Part shown: positions 17,262-25,580 of the stretch, piece by piece
Layout: each line of letters begins with the position of its first letter
Position numbering within the stretch: position 1 is the stretch's first letter
NCBI GenBank assembly: GCA_020073165.1
Contig: JAIQFP010000023.1
Location: forward strand, 1-64,000
Source of the DNA: Terriglobia bacterium
GTDB lineage: Bacteria > Acidobacteriota > Terriglobia > Terriglobales > Acidobacteriaceae
DNA length: 64,000 nt
Direction of reading: 5' to 3'
Position numbers and translations under genes: made by a program
Notes under the pieces: generated by a model
Told to the model about the DNA's origin: nothing
The model's input: only the letters and a program-made list of their open reading frames with translations
Databases searched by the model: none

Positions 17262-17812
17262 TCATGGCGAGTTGGAAAAACACCCTGGCGGAAACCGCTG
17301 CTTCCGAGATCGCTGAAGCCGCCTTGGTGTTGCCCTTGATGTTCACTCTGCTGCTGGGCATCTTCTATGTGGGGCGCGCCTACAACGTTTATGCGGCCAT
17401 GAATCACGCCGCCCGCGAGGGCGCGCGCGCGGCCGCATCGTCCAGCTGTGCCACCTGCGCAACTCCCAACCAACCGCTTCCTGCCGACCAGGTGGCGACC
17501 AGCTATGTGGCTCCGGTGCTGGCCGCCTCTGGGCTCGACACCACGCTAGTCACCTCTGCAACTCCCAACTTTTGCTCCTGTGGTTCCGACACCTGCTCCC
17601 AGCCTGTCGCCTGCGATTCTGCCGGAACCAGCGCAGTTCCCTCAGTTTGTGTCCAGTACAACGTGGACCTGGGCGTACACAACTACAGTCCCCCTACATG
17701 CGGTACTGCCGTGAGCTTCCAGTATCCGTTCCACTTGCCTCTGCCGTTTGCTCCCTCCAGTCTGCAGACAGTGACCATCAGTACCCAAGCCCAGGCGAGG
17801 ACCGAGCAATGA
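17246..17812 (+). CDS. TadE-like pseudopilin
   Basis: 188 residues. An N-terminal segment EIAEAALVLPLMFTLLLGIF is the TadE-type membrane helix preceded by a charged leader, followed by NHAAREGARAAA, which is typical of TadE/TadG proteins. The remainder is Cys- and Pro-rich (SSCATCAT, CSCGSDTC), suggesting a disulfide-rich exported domain. The start ATG 17246 overlaps the peptidase gene; ATG 17264 is the alternative. It is probably a minor pilin of the Tad pilus processed by the upstream peptidase. Confidence 0.85.
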   Translation: MGSVLVMASWKNTLAETAASEIAEAALVLPLMFTLLLGIFYVGRAYNVYAAMNHAAREGARAAASSSCATCATPNQPLPADQVATSYVAPVLAASGLDTTLVTSATPNFCSCGSDTCSQPVACDSAGTSAVPSVCVQYNVDLGVHNYSPPTCGTAVSFQYPFHLPLPFAPSSLQTVTISTQAQARTEQ

Positions 17813-18438
17813 TCCGCCCTCGCCGGCCGCGACCGATGGCAGTGCTTGCCCGCGGTTTGACCCGGTCTTGGGCATGGCTTCGTGACACCCGGGGCTCGCA
17901 AATCGTCGAATTTGCCGTCGCCTTGCCCCTTCTGGTCGTTTTTCTCGTGGCCATTTTTGATTTCGGGAATGCATTCGCTGTGAAGCACAAACTCACCAAC
18001 GCCGCCCGCGAAGGCGCGCGCTTCGCTTCCAACCAGCCCACCACCGACCTGTCTTCCGACACGGCTGGCTCCACCGGATCGCCCGAAGCTGTGGCCACTC
18101 TGGTGGGAGAGTATCTCCTGGCCAACAAGCTCAATGATTGCGGCCTCTCCAATCCCGGCCAGCAAACCATCGCCCAGTCCGGTTTGACCTGGACTTATAC
18201 CGCCAATAGCAACGGCTGCCCCGGTACTCTTACGCTTACAATTGAGCGCGGATACACCTACACGATTGCCACTTCCGATCTTTATCCCGCGGGTATCAAT
18301 GTGGAAGCCACGCGCGTCACCGTGAGCTATCCCTACAAATGGCAGTTCAATACCATATTCCAGTTTCTAGTCCCGGGGGGAGGTTTTGCCGGCAACAGCC
18401 TGATCTCCTCGGTGGCGGTGATGCAGAACCTGAATTGA
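17809..18438 (+). CDS. TadE-like pseudopilin, second copy
   Basis: 209 residues. A leader of about 32 residues is followed by GSQIVEFAVALPLLVVFLVA (a TadE-type processing and membrane region with a conserved Glu) and then NAAREGARFASNQ. The start ATG overlaps the preceding stop (ATGA), giving translational coupling. The exported part is Ser/Thr-rich with a short low-complexity stretch (SSDTAGSTGSPEA). It is likely a minor pilin or priming component of the same Tad apparatus. Confidence 0.87.
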   Translation: MIRPRRPRPMAVLARGLTRSWAWLRDTRGSQIVEFAVALPLLVVFLVAIFDFGNAFAVKHKLTNAAREGARFASNQPTTDLSSDTAGSTGSPEAVATLVGEYLLANKLNDCGLSNPGQQTIAQSGLTWTYTANSNGCPGTLTLTIERGYTYTIATSDLYPAGINVEATRVTVSYPYKWQFNTIFQFLVPGGGFAGNSLISSVAVMQNLN

Positions 18439-19760
18439 TGAGAGTTGGTATGCCTTCGCCCCTCGATTCTTCGCGGCAACGCCAGCGCGGCGTGACCATT
18501 CTGCTGGTGGTGGTTGCCCTCGTGGTGGTGCTCGGCATGGCAGCTTTAGCCATTGACGTGGTTACGCTCTACGTGGCTCGCACTGAAGCGCAGCGCGCAG
18601 CCGATGCCGCTGCCCTGGCCGGCGCCAAAGCCTTCGTGACTTCCGGCTTTACTTCTAGCCTGCCAGGGTTCTCCCTTTCCGATGTGTGTAACAGCGTTGC
18701 CGGAAGTGGAGGTCCTGGGGCAGCAAACAAGGCGGCGGAGGCGACCGCGGCCCAGAACCTGATCGCGGGTGTGCCCGCCACCGTTCTCTCCATAAACTGT
18801 AATCTCGCCCAGCCTGAGAATCCGCAGATCGCGGTCACCGTGCAACGCACCAATTTGCCCACGTTTTTTGCCCGAATCTGGGGGAGCCGCAGCAATAGCG
18901 TGAGCGCTACCGCCACCGCCGAAGCCTACAACCCTTCCGGCTCCTCCGTACCGGTGTCGGTCGCTTTCGTCAAACCGTTTCTGATTCCCAACTGCGATCC
19001 CTCGACGGCTCCCGGAGCGACGTGCACGGCAGGCTACTTTGTTTCAACTTCCAACGGTGCTCTCAATAATCCCGCCGCATATATCGGCGTGTCTCGCCCA
19101 TTCCCGCCAGCCAGTCAGCCCAGTCAGCCTGGGCAGTACTACATCATTGATCCGTCCCCACCTGCCAGTGTCTGCCCCGGAAGCTCCGCTTTGCCCTCTG
19201 GTTCCTGCGATACCGTTGGCGGCGGCGGAGTATACGACAACATTGCCTGTGCGAACGTCAACCAGATGAGTTGCGGCCAAACCGTGAATGTGGATCCCAA
19301 CACAGCGACCGTTTCGTCCCACACGACAACCGCCGACGGTGCGCGCTGCCTGATTCATGCTTCCGCTTCTCCGGCCAGCGCCATTTCCTGCACCAATCCC
19401 AATCCGAACAATCAAGACTGTTTCCTGCCCGGCCCCCCGGTAACAATTAATGGGGGCACATCCAATCCCAATCCCGCATTTCGCCCACCACTGGCTACCG
19501 CTGTGAATATCAGCCGCAGCGACTCGGTTGTGACAGTGCCGGTGTATGACGGTCTGACGGACCTTTGCCCCCTGAGTGGCTCCTGCAGCGGGAGCGCGCA
19601 AATCGTCGGCTTCCTGCAGTTAGGCATTCAGGATGTCAGGACGGATGGAACCGTTGACGCCATCGTGTTGAACGCGACAGGGTGCAACCCCAGCAGCTCA
19701 GGAACGGCAGTCCTCGGGGGTGGCGTTTCCCCGATTCCCGTTCGTCTCATCCACAACTAG
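18438..19760 (+). CDS. TadG-like protein (putative Flp pilus-assembly)
   Basis: 440 residues from ATG 18438, which overlaps the previous stop (TGATG); ATG 18450 is also possible. RQRGVTILLVVVALVVVLGM followed by AALAIDVVTLYVARTEAQRAADAAALAGA is the diagnostic TadG/TadE_G N-terminus. The long exported part is rich in Cys, Pro, Ser and Asn-Pro pairs and has no clear von Willebrand A domain. It completes a four-gene set (peptidase, E, E, G). No tad ATPase, secretin or platform gene lies in the window, so those must be elsewhere. Confidence 0.85.
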   Translation: MRVGMPSPLDSSRQRQRGVTILLVVVALVVVLGMAALAIDVVTLYVARTEAQRAADAAALAGAKAFVTSGFTSSLPGFSLSDVCNSVAGSGGPGAANKAAEATAAQNLIAGVPATVLSINCNLAQPENPQIAVTVQRTNLPTFFARIWGSRSNSVSATATAEAYNPSGSSVPVSVAFVKPFLIPNCDPSTAPGATCTAGYFVSTSNGALNNPAAYIGVSRPFPPASQPSQPGQYYIIDPSPPASVCPGSSALPSGSCDTVGGGGVYDNIACANVNQMSCGQTVNVDPNTATVSSHTTTADGARCLIHASASPASAISCTNPNPNNQDCFLPGPPVTINGGTSNPNPAFRPPLATAVNISRSDSVVTVPVYDGLTDLCPLSGSCSGSAQIVGFLQLGIQDVRTDGTVDAIVLNATGCNPSSSGTAVLGGGVSPIPVRLIHN

Positions 19761-19768
19761 AGGAATGC

Positions 19769-20704
19769 TTATCTTTGCGGAGGCTCCGCCGCTCCCGGCG
19801 GTTCCGGAGGTTCCGATTCCTCTTCCGGCGCCTGGGCGGGGTTCAGAGCCGGGATGGTTTGGGCAACGGGGGCTGCGGGAGGATAGTCCACCGGCTGCCG
19901 CAAGGGCCCGCCCTTGGGACTCAGCAGCACGCTGCGCAGCTGGGCAGGATCGTCTTTCGAACCTACCATAATGAAGTTAAATCGTGAGCCATTCAGCAGC
20001 GAAGCCAGTACATCCCGGGCTGGCCCGGGTCCCATGTCCGCCACTACCAGTTCCTGCTCCGCTCCCCCAGGAATGGGGATATCGGCGCCTGTCTTCCGAT
20101 GCACCTCGTTGAGCAGTTCCGCCAGCGTGACTTTGTCCGCCCAGATGCTCAGCATGCCGTCGCGAAACTCAACCTCGATGCGCCGCGGTGGCTTCCCTTG
20201 AGCCGGAGCCTCCGCCGTTGGGACGGTTCCCTCGGGAGCGACCGGTAAGTTTTTCACAATCTCAAACTGCGTGTTGAACCTACCCGCTTGCTCACTACTC
20301 TTACTCAGTTTGACAAGGACACGATTGCCAGCAGCAATAATCTGGTAGGGCTGCGCGCTCTTCAGATCGACGACCACGCGGGTCACTGGCGGGTTGGCGG
20401 AAAACAGGGCCGCCCGAACCCCTTTCACTTCTCCCCGATTCACCGTGAGCCGGTGCAAAGCGCCACCCGGAAGCGTGTTACGAAAATCAATGACAATGCG
20501 ATCCGGTCCGGTCACAACCTGTGCTTGCGGAGTTACCGGTCCGCTGGCCACAATCTCTACCTCGAGGCCGTTGCCACGTCCCAGCACCGTCACATGCCGG
20601 ATGGTGGCTGCGGCTTGTAGTGCTGCTAACAGAGGGCAAGTCGCCCCCAGGCTGGCGCCAAGCAACAGCCCTGCTAGCAACGCCCTGGTCTGCAAACGCC
20701 GCAT
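19769..20704 (-). CDS. Secreted AMIN-domain protein
   Basis: 311 residues: a signal peptide (~1-28), an AMIN domain (~35-130; TIRHVTVLGRGNGLEVEIVA, then VVTGPDRIVIDFRNT), a second small domain resembling a secretin N-terminal (STN) fold (~170-255), and a Pro/Glu-rich tail. AMIN domains localise PilQ-type secretins and amidases to the envelope. With the Tad genes on one side it may help dock a pilus secretin; that role is inferred. A likely -10 (TGCTAGAAT) and an AGAGAGG ribosome site lie just upstream. It converges with the TadG-like gene. Confidence 0.8.
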   Translation of the reverse strand: MRRLQTRALLAGLLLGASLGATCPLLAALQAAATIRHVTVLGRGNGLEVEIVASGPVTPQAQVVTGPDRIVIDFRNTLPGGALHRLTVNRGEVKGVRAALFSANPPVTRVVVDLKSAQPYQIIAAGNRVLVKLSKSSEQAGRFNTQFEIVKNLPVAPEGTVPTAEAPAQGKPPRRIEVEFRDGMLSIWADKVTLAELLNEVHRKTGADIPIPGGAEQELVVADMGPGPARDVLASLLNGSRFNFIMVGSKDDPAQLRSVLLSPKGGPLRQPVDYPPAAPVAQTIPALNPAQAPEEESEPPEPPGAAEPPQR

Positions 20705-20881
20705 TTGCCTCTCTAGATTAGGATTCTAGCAGCGCCACTCCCGCTAAGCCGCACACTTAGGTCGTAGCACCAGCAAGACCAGTTGGCGCGGACGGGGAGA
20801 TTGCATTCGGCAACGATCTTTGAGATGTGCCCAGAGTGGGCCTTTCTCGCGTTTCCGCGCTACCCACTCTTGTCCAAGAGA

Positions 20882-20907
20882 AAGGGCACGGTGCAAACCG
20901 TGCCCTT
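20882..20907 (-). terminator. Intrinsic terminator of the TPR gene
   Basis: Perfect 11-bp arms AAGGGCACGGT (20882-20892) and ACCGTGCCCTT (20897-20907) with a 4-nt loop. Read on the minus strand, the hairpin follows the TPR gene stop by about 28 nt and is followed by tttctctt. Confidence 0.7.
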
Positions 20908-20935
20908 CGGGGTCACCAACTGGACTCTTGACTCC

Positions 20936-22114
20936 TTACTTTTTCTCGGCTTCCGCCGGAACACTGGCTGTGGCAGAAAGGCGCGCGATTTGCGCCAGTT
21001 GTTTTTGTGCCTCATTCACATCGGTGGTGCTGTGCACCAGGCGCAGATATTGCTGCATGTGGACAAATGCTTGTTGATAGTCGTGCTTCTCCATCAGAAT
21101 CATTCCCAGCACATATTCCAGTTTCGGAATCGCATGCTGCTCATCAACCTTGATTCCCTGCCTGGCGCTTTTTTCGGCGCTCTCGAAGTTCTGCAGAAAG
21201 TAATTTCCTACTGCGTTGAAGAACCAGGCATCGGGAAAGTTCACCGGATTGAGCTCCAGTAATCTTTCGGTGACGCTCACAACTTGCTGCCATTGCCTGG
21301 CCCGGAACGCCAGTTCGGCCACGCCTTGATAGGGGCTGGCAAACTTAGGGTCGGCCGCCAGCGCCTGGTCAAACGAATGCCTCGCCCCAGCCAAGTCCTG
21401 CTTTCGCATTTGCATCCGGCCCAGTTCATACCAGGCGACCGCGTAGCCGGGATAAATCTGCACGGCCTTTTCGAAGTATTGCTGGGCTCCATCCCACTGG
21501 CTCTTTCTCTCCTGGTCCCGTCCCTTTTCAAACGCCTTCTTCGCCGCACTGGGCGCCGCCGCGCTGGTGGCGCTGATGGTCGTACCCTGGACCTGTTCGT
21601 TCCGGTGCAACACGATGCGGCCCAGATCGTTACGGTCCAACGCAGAAACCCGTGAGTTCAGCTCTATCGTTTCAGAAGTGAAGCCCGGCAGCAGGGCTTG
21701 CAGCTGGCAGTCCCTCCAATCGCGCTGGGTGCCGCGGCTCGACGTCGGATTCGTCATGGAGGAGTCCGCGTCCTCTATTCCGGCGTTGTTCCCAGTCATG
21801 GCCGAGGTGCGAGTCACGAATTCGAAGCTGAAGTGCCCGTGCGAATCAGTGTGCGCCTCGTCGCGCTTTTGTCCTTTGCAGACGCTTTGAATAGTGGCTC
21901 GCTCGGTCAGCGGAGTACCGTCATCGCTGACCACCTGCCCGGACAGAAAGATGTTTCCCAAGGGCCGCTCAAATCCGTCCGCCGCAGACGTCCTGGACGA
22001 CGCCTCGCTTCCACGGCTTCTTCCTCCACCACCACGACCTTGGGCTGAAGCGACGGAAGGAGAGAAGATGAGCGTCAAGGCAAGAAGAGTACAGCACAAA
22101 AGCTGGCGTTTCAT
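20936..22114 (-). CDS. Exported TPR-repeat protein
   Basis: 392 residues from ATG 22114, where a signal peptide begins (MKRQLLCCTLLALTLIF...ASA). After a Gly/Arg/Ser-rich linker there is a carboxypeptidase-regulatory-like beta domain (~55-150, IFLSGQVVSDDGTPL). A Ser/Ala-rich hinge follows, and then about four TPR units (~195-370: KKAFEKGRDQERKSQWDGAQ, YAVAWYELGRMQMRKQDLAG, and so on). TPRs mediate protein contacts; in this position a role in Tad pilus assembly, as for TadD, is plausible but unproven. The frame is open 5' of 22114 without further signal. Confidence 0.82.
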   Translation of the reverse strand: MKRQLLCCTLLALTLIFSPSVASAQGRGGGGRSRGSEASSRTSAADGFERPLGNIFLSGQVVSDDGTPLTERATIQSVCKGQKRDEAHTDSHGHFSFEFVTRTSAMTGNNAGIEDADSSMTNPTSSRGTQRDWRDCQLQALLPGFTSETIELNSRVSALDRNDLGRIVLHRNEQVQGTTISATSAAAPSAAKKAFEKGRDQERKSQWDGAQQYFEKAVQIYPGYAVAWYELGRMQMRKQDLAGARHSFDQALAADPKFASPYQGVAELAFRARQWQQVVSVTERLLELNPVNFPDAWFFNAVGNYFLQNFESAEKSARQGIKVDEQHAIPKLEYVLGMILMEKHDYQQAFVHMQQYLRLVHSTTDVNEAQKQLAQIARLSATASVPAEAEKK

Positions 22115-22261
22115 GGCCGCCCCCACAACGTTGAGCGGATTATATGCCCACTCCAGGGCAATCGGCACAAGGATTTTTCCGTCCTCCTGCACGATTCGTA
22201 CCCAGACAGCCTGGCAGGTGTACAGAAGCTCCGAGCGTGATGGGACCCTGGGGCCCGGGCT

Positions 22262-22507
22262 TCACCGCTGGGGATGAATCAAGCGGCGGTGATCGATCAG
22301 GTGTTGCTTGGCGGTCTTCAATTCCAATTCGATCCGCTCATCTTCTGCAGGCACAGAGGAATTCTCCAGCTTACCCTGACCGAGGTCGGCTCGCTTCTCC
22401 TGACGAATGAGGGCTTCGCCGAGTTCGGCCGCCAGCTGATCGCAGACATTGCAATTGGCGGAACGTTCCTCGACTTTTTCGCGCTCGCTCACGCTTGCCT
22501 CAAGCAT
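22262..22507 (-). CDS. Small hypothetical protein with a CxxC pair
   Basis: 81 residues, rich in Glu, Lys and Leu, predicted mostly helical or coiled coil. It contains CNVCDQLAAELGEALIRQEK, a CxxC followed by an amphipathic helix. Codon use is like the neighbours and it is co-directional with the Flp and TPR genes (147 bp before the TPR start). I do not recognise a family with certainty. Confidence 0.5.
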   Translation of the reverse strand: MLEASVSEREKVEERSANCNVCDQLAAELGEALIRQEKRADLGQGKLENSSVPAEDERIELELKTAKQHLIDHRRLIHPQR

Positions 22508-22585
22508 CCGACAAACTCCTCAACGGCCAAGAGATCGGATTGAAGGGGGAGTGGCGATCTCGGCGGAAAGCTGGACCATGGTTGA

Positions 22586-22750
22586 CTACTGGATCGAACT
22601 GGCCACGCTGGAGAACGTATTGTTGGCGTTGGCACCGATCAGTCGCACCGTGCCGACCACGATCACCAGGATTACAGCCAGCATCACTGCGTACTCCGCA
22701 ATGTCCTGGCCATCCTCGTCTGACCATATCTTGGAAAACAAATCATTCAC
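22586..22750 (-). CDS. flp: Flp-type pilin 1
   Basis: 54 residues from GTG 22750. The start is fixed by a strong AAGGAGGG 7 nt upstream. It has a short leader ending in Gly, then QDIAEYAVMLAVILVIVVGT: the Flp pilin signature with Glu at +5 and Tyr at +6 after the G/Q cleavage point, followed by a hydrophobic helix. It would be cut by the TadV-type peptidase at 16.7 kb and polymerise into the Tad pilus. About three quarters of its residues match the second pilin at 23058. Confidence 0.93.
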   Translation of the reverse strand: MNDLFSKIWSDEDGQDIAEYAVMLAVILVIVVGTVRLIGANANNTFSSVASSIQ

Positions 22751-23057
22751 CCTCTCACCCTCCTTTCCCGTCGAAGCCCGGCCCAAGCGGAAAATGACTT
22801 CGACTGCCACGCCGCGCTTTGCCCCCTTCTCCAGCTACATTGCCCGGGTTTCCCCGTTTGCACAATAGCTCGTTCGTGGCCGTTACACCTGTACTCTTGC
22901 CGGATGACCAGAGTACCTGCTCCAGGTGCCGGTCCGGGCACACCAACAAGTTTTGCCAAGACGTCGAAGCGAACCTCAAGGGGGATTAACGGGCGAGCGG
23001 GTGAGAATGCCCGCTGGGTCAAGTGGTGCGCAACCGAGCGCCAGAAGGTTGGGACAA

Positions 23058-23222
23058 CTACTGGATCGAGCTAGCGGCCGCTGAAAACACATTGTTGGCA
23101 TTCGATCCAATCAGCCTGACCGTACCAACGACGAGTACCAGAATCACAGCCAACATCACGGCATATTCTGCGATGTCCTGCCCCTCTTCCTCTGACCATA
23201 TCCGCCGTAAGAAGCTTCTCAT
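23058..23222 (-). CDS. flp: Flp-type pilin 2
   Basis: 54 residues from ATG 23222: MRSFLRRIWSEEEG, then QDIAEYAVMLAVILVLVVGT and a short tail ending ASSIQ. It is the same length as pilin 1 with about 76% identity, so the two are a tandem duplication with divergent leaders. A GGGGGTG sequence upstream can serve as ribosome site. The +5 Glu and +6 Tyr of the Flp motif are intact. The gap to pilin 1 (about 300 bp) holds no other gene I can support. Confidence 0.92.
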   Translation of the reverse strand: MRSFLRRIWSEEEGQDIAEYAVMLAVILVLVVGTVRLIGSNANNVFSAAASSIQ

Positions 23223-23495
23223 GTTCACCCCCATCTTCTGCTGTACGTGGATTGTATTCGTTCGGAGAGCTGGTCGCAGATTGCTTTAGTAACCCGGCTT
23301 GGTGACTAAGGTATTGACAGGGCCTCGCTCGAAAGGAACGCTCGACGGCAGGGCAGGCTGTTCTGCAGTGTGTATCTGGTAGTGACTGGCGGGAGGTTAA
23401 TACCGGAACAACGGCCATGGGGAGCGCTGCTGAAGAAAGCTAAGATTACCCCACCTTGCATCAGAGGCGAGGTTAGGAACACGCGCGGCTGGCGG

Positions 23496-23615
23496 CTAGC
23501 CAATCAGCCGAAACGCGCCGGCCATGATAACCAGAAATAAGGCTGCGATCACCGCATCGTTGGCGAGGTCCTGACGCGAGCCCCTGGACCACCATTTGCG
23601 AACCTGTTCAGTCAT
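23496..23615 (-). CDS. Degenerate Flp-like short membrane protein
   Basis: 39 residues from ATG 23615 (AGAGGA upstream). RQDLANDAVIAALFLVIMAG followed by AFRLIG lines up with the Flp core GQDIAEYAVMLAVILVIVVG...VRLIG. The Gly at the cleavage point is Arg, the +5/+6 Glu-Tyr pair is Asn-Asp, and the protein stops right after RLIG, lacking the C-terminal tail. It could be a decayed third pilin or a short membrane peptide that modulates the other two. Confidence 0.6.
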   Translation of the reverse strand: MTEQVRKWWSRGSRQDLANDAVIAALFLVIMAGAFRLIG

Positions 23616-23761
23616 GGAGTTTTCCTCTACAGGCATCGTAGGAAGCCCCATTGCGCCGGGCAAGTTACAGCGGTAATCGCGAGCAGGTGACGCTGGTGAC
23701 GCAGCCACAATTCTGGGCTTAGCGGTGCAAAGTACGTGGGGTGGTTGGAGTGGATTTCTTC

Positions 23762-24412
23762 TCAATCCGATGCCACTGGCTGCGCTAGAGCAGCGGATAC
23801 CCAGAAGAAGCGCAACTCCGCTTCGCTGCCGTTGAACATGTCACGGTCGCAGCGCCCGATGCCCGGAACCTCGTGAGGCAGTGGGCCAGCCGCACCATCG
23901 GTGTACTGCCACATCGTCCACTTCGACCAGTTCGGGGGGACAACCGGAGTGGGACCGTATTGAGACAGCCACAGCCAACAGTTGGCGAGGATAGGATCGG
24001 TATTGGTTCCCAGCAACTGCTTGAGGTAGTGGCCTCCGTAAAGGCCGGGAAAGCGTCCTGTTACATCTTGGACGTGGGTAACGAAAGCGCGTGCTTGTTC
24101 CAGATCCATGCTGGGTCCCTGGGGATTGGCTTCGAAGTCGAGGACTAACAGTGTCTGCACATCAGGGTTGACGGTGTTGAGGAAATGTTCTCCCTGTTCC
24201 ACTCCGTCGGCGCCGACGCCAAAATGATACGCACCCCACAGCATGCCCGCGGCTGACGCTTTGGACTTGTGGCTCAAGTAGAGTGGGTCCCGATACTGCG
24301 TCCCCTGGGTTACCTTGTGAATGACTCCCACGACTCCCGACTGACGAGCCGCAGTGAAATCCAAAGTGGCATTGAAATGTGACAGGTCCACAACAATATT
24401 CGCGGGTGGCAT
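23762..24412 (-). CDS. Glycoside hydrolase family 25 (lysozyme-like)
   Basis: 216 residues from ATG 24412, preceded by GGAGG 9 nt upstream. The GH25 layout is clear: IVVDLSHFN (first acidic strand), GVIHKVTQG, GAYHFG, LVLDFEANPQ (the DxE catalytic pair), and the C-terminal WTMWQYTDG. It hydrolyses the MurNAc-GlcNAc bond of peptidoglycan. There is no clear signal peptide from this start; a longer N-terminus (to 24532) would add a basic, weakly hydrophobic segment. Its position beside the Flp pilin genes suggests cell-wall clearance for the pilus, by inference. Confidence 0.85.
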   Translation of the reverse strand: MPPANIVVDLSHFNATLDFTAARQSGVVGVIHKVTQGTQYRDPLYLSHKSKASAAGMLWGAYHFGVGADGVEQGEHFLNTVNPDVQTLLVLDFEANPQGPSMDLEQARAFVTHVQDVTGRFPGLYGGHYLKQLLGTNTDPILANCWLWLSQYGPTPVVPPNWSKWTMWQYTDGAAGPLPHEVPGIGRCDRDMFNGSEAELRFFWVSAALAQPVASD

Positions 24413-24684
24413 GACGGATGACCTCCAGAGGAGGTATTGCAAGGTTCTTGCGACCGTCAACAGGACCAACTGGCCCCACCTCTTGCTGAGGTTGCGGTCG
24501 CGAGCCTGCTTATCTAGTGCCCAAGAGCGCAAGATACTCTAGTCGCTTACGACTCCAAATCAACAGAAAGCTGGGGTTTGTTCCGAAATCAGAACAGCGG
24601 GGTCAGGTGGGCAGCACCGCCAACCCGCCTGGGCCGGGTGCGCAGGATTTGGTGGCTCGCTGCGACCATACGCAACTTTGGGAT

Positions 24685-24760
24685 TGGTGGAGCTAGTCGG
24701 GCTCGAACCGACGACCTCATCGTTGCGAACGATGCGCTCTCCCAGCTGAGCTATAGCCCC
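24685..24760 (-). tRNA. tRNA-Ala (anticodon CGC)
   Basis: A complete 76-nt cloverleaf on the minus strand: acceptor GGGGCTA/TAGCTCC including the G3-U70 wobble that is the alanine identity element, D-arm GCTC/GAGC, anticodon stem CATCG/CGATG with loop TTCGCAA (anticodon CGC), T-arm GTCGG/CCGAC with TTCGAGC, discriminator A, and an encoded CCA end. Confidence 0.96.
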
Positions 24761-24895
24761 ACAGATATCAAGAAGTTGGCCGACAACGCAATTTTAACAG
24801 CGTTCTTGAAGGATGGCCAAATGGAGGGTCGCCAGAGATGCGGAGGACTCAAGGGTCTCGAAGACGCTGCCAGCGGCGTATCTACGAGTGCCAGC

Positions 24896-24901
24896 TATAA
24901 T
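24896..24901 (+). promoter_or_regulatory. Perfect -10 box just before ribA
   Basis: TATAAT lies 6 nt before the GTG start of ribA, so transcription would begin at or next to the start codon (leaderless). No good -35 is visible at 17 nt spacing. Confidence 0.5.
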
Positions 24902-24907
24902 ACTGGC

Positions 24908-25519
24908 GTGAGCCCCGAGTCCATCCGTCAGGTCGCTTCCGCAGACTTTCCCACTCGCTGGGGCAAGTTCCGCATCCTTGGGTTTGAAGGCGAATTCGGA
25001 GAGGACCGGCGAGTCGAAACCGCAGTTGCGCTGGTCATGGGTGACGTGCACTCGGCCCCACCGCTGGTGCGCATTCACTCCCAGTGTCTCACGGGAGACG
25101 TCTTCGGCTCGCTGCGCTGCGACTGTCGTCAGCAGCTGGAGATGGCGCTCTCCATGATCGCCCAGAAGGGATCAGGCATTCTCATCTACGAACAGCAGGA
25201 GGGGCGCGGCATCGGCCTGATGGCCAAGCTGCAGGCTTACGAATTGCAGGATGTCGGCCTGGATACGGTGGAAGCCAATGAGCGCCTGGGTTTTAAAGCT
25301 GATCACCGCGAGTTTAACCTGCCGGCGGAAATCCTCAAGCATCTCGGCATTGCCCAGGTACGCTTGCTGTCCAACAATCCTGACAAGGTTGCAGCCGTGG
25401 AACGCGCTGGCATCGAAGTCACCGAGCGTGTGCCTTGCGAGGTCGCACCCAGCCCGCACGCCGAGGAATACCTCAAAACTAAGAAAGAGAAGTTGGGGCA
25501 CCTGTTCACGGAACGGTAG
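24908..25519 (+). CDS. ribA: GTP cyclohydrolase II
   Basis: 203 residues from GTG 24908, close to the usual ~200. It opens the imidazole ring of GTP in riboflavin synthesis. The zinc cysteines are in SQCLTGDVFGSLRCDC; the catalytic region EQQEGRGIGLMAKLQAYELQ and TVEANERLGF are standard. The start is placed here because homology begins at once (IRQVASADFPTRWGKF) and the longer open frame runs through the antisense tRNA. It stands alone, without the DHBP synthase domain often fused in bifunctional RibBA. Confidence 0.93.
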   Translation: MSPESIRQVASADFPTRWGKFRILGFEGEFGEDRRVETAVALVMGDVHSAPPLVRIHSQCLTGDVFGSLRCDCRQQLEMALSMIAQKGSGILIYEQQEGRGIGLMAKLQAYELQDVGLDTVEANERLGFKADHREFNLPAEILKHLGIAQVRLLSNNPDKVAAVERAGIEVTERVPCEVAPSPHAEEYLKTKKEKLGHLFTER

Positions 25520-25580
25520 CTGAGCGGAACTAGTAGGTTTCGACGCTTCCGTCTTTTTTTCGTTTCTTACAATTCTGGCT

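Noticed and set aside
19044-19601. Minus-strand frame opposite the TadG-like gene
   Set aside because: Antisense of a gene with a diagnostic TadG N-terminus and coupled start; no independent support.
24578-24907. Longer N-terminus for ribA
   Set aside because: It would run through the antisense tRNA-Ala gene, and homology with GTP cyclohydrolase II starts right after GTG 24908.
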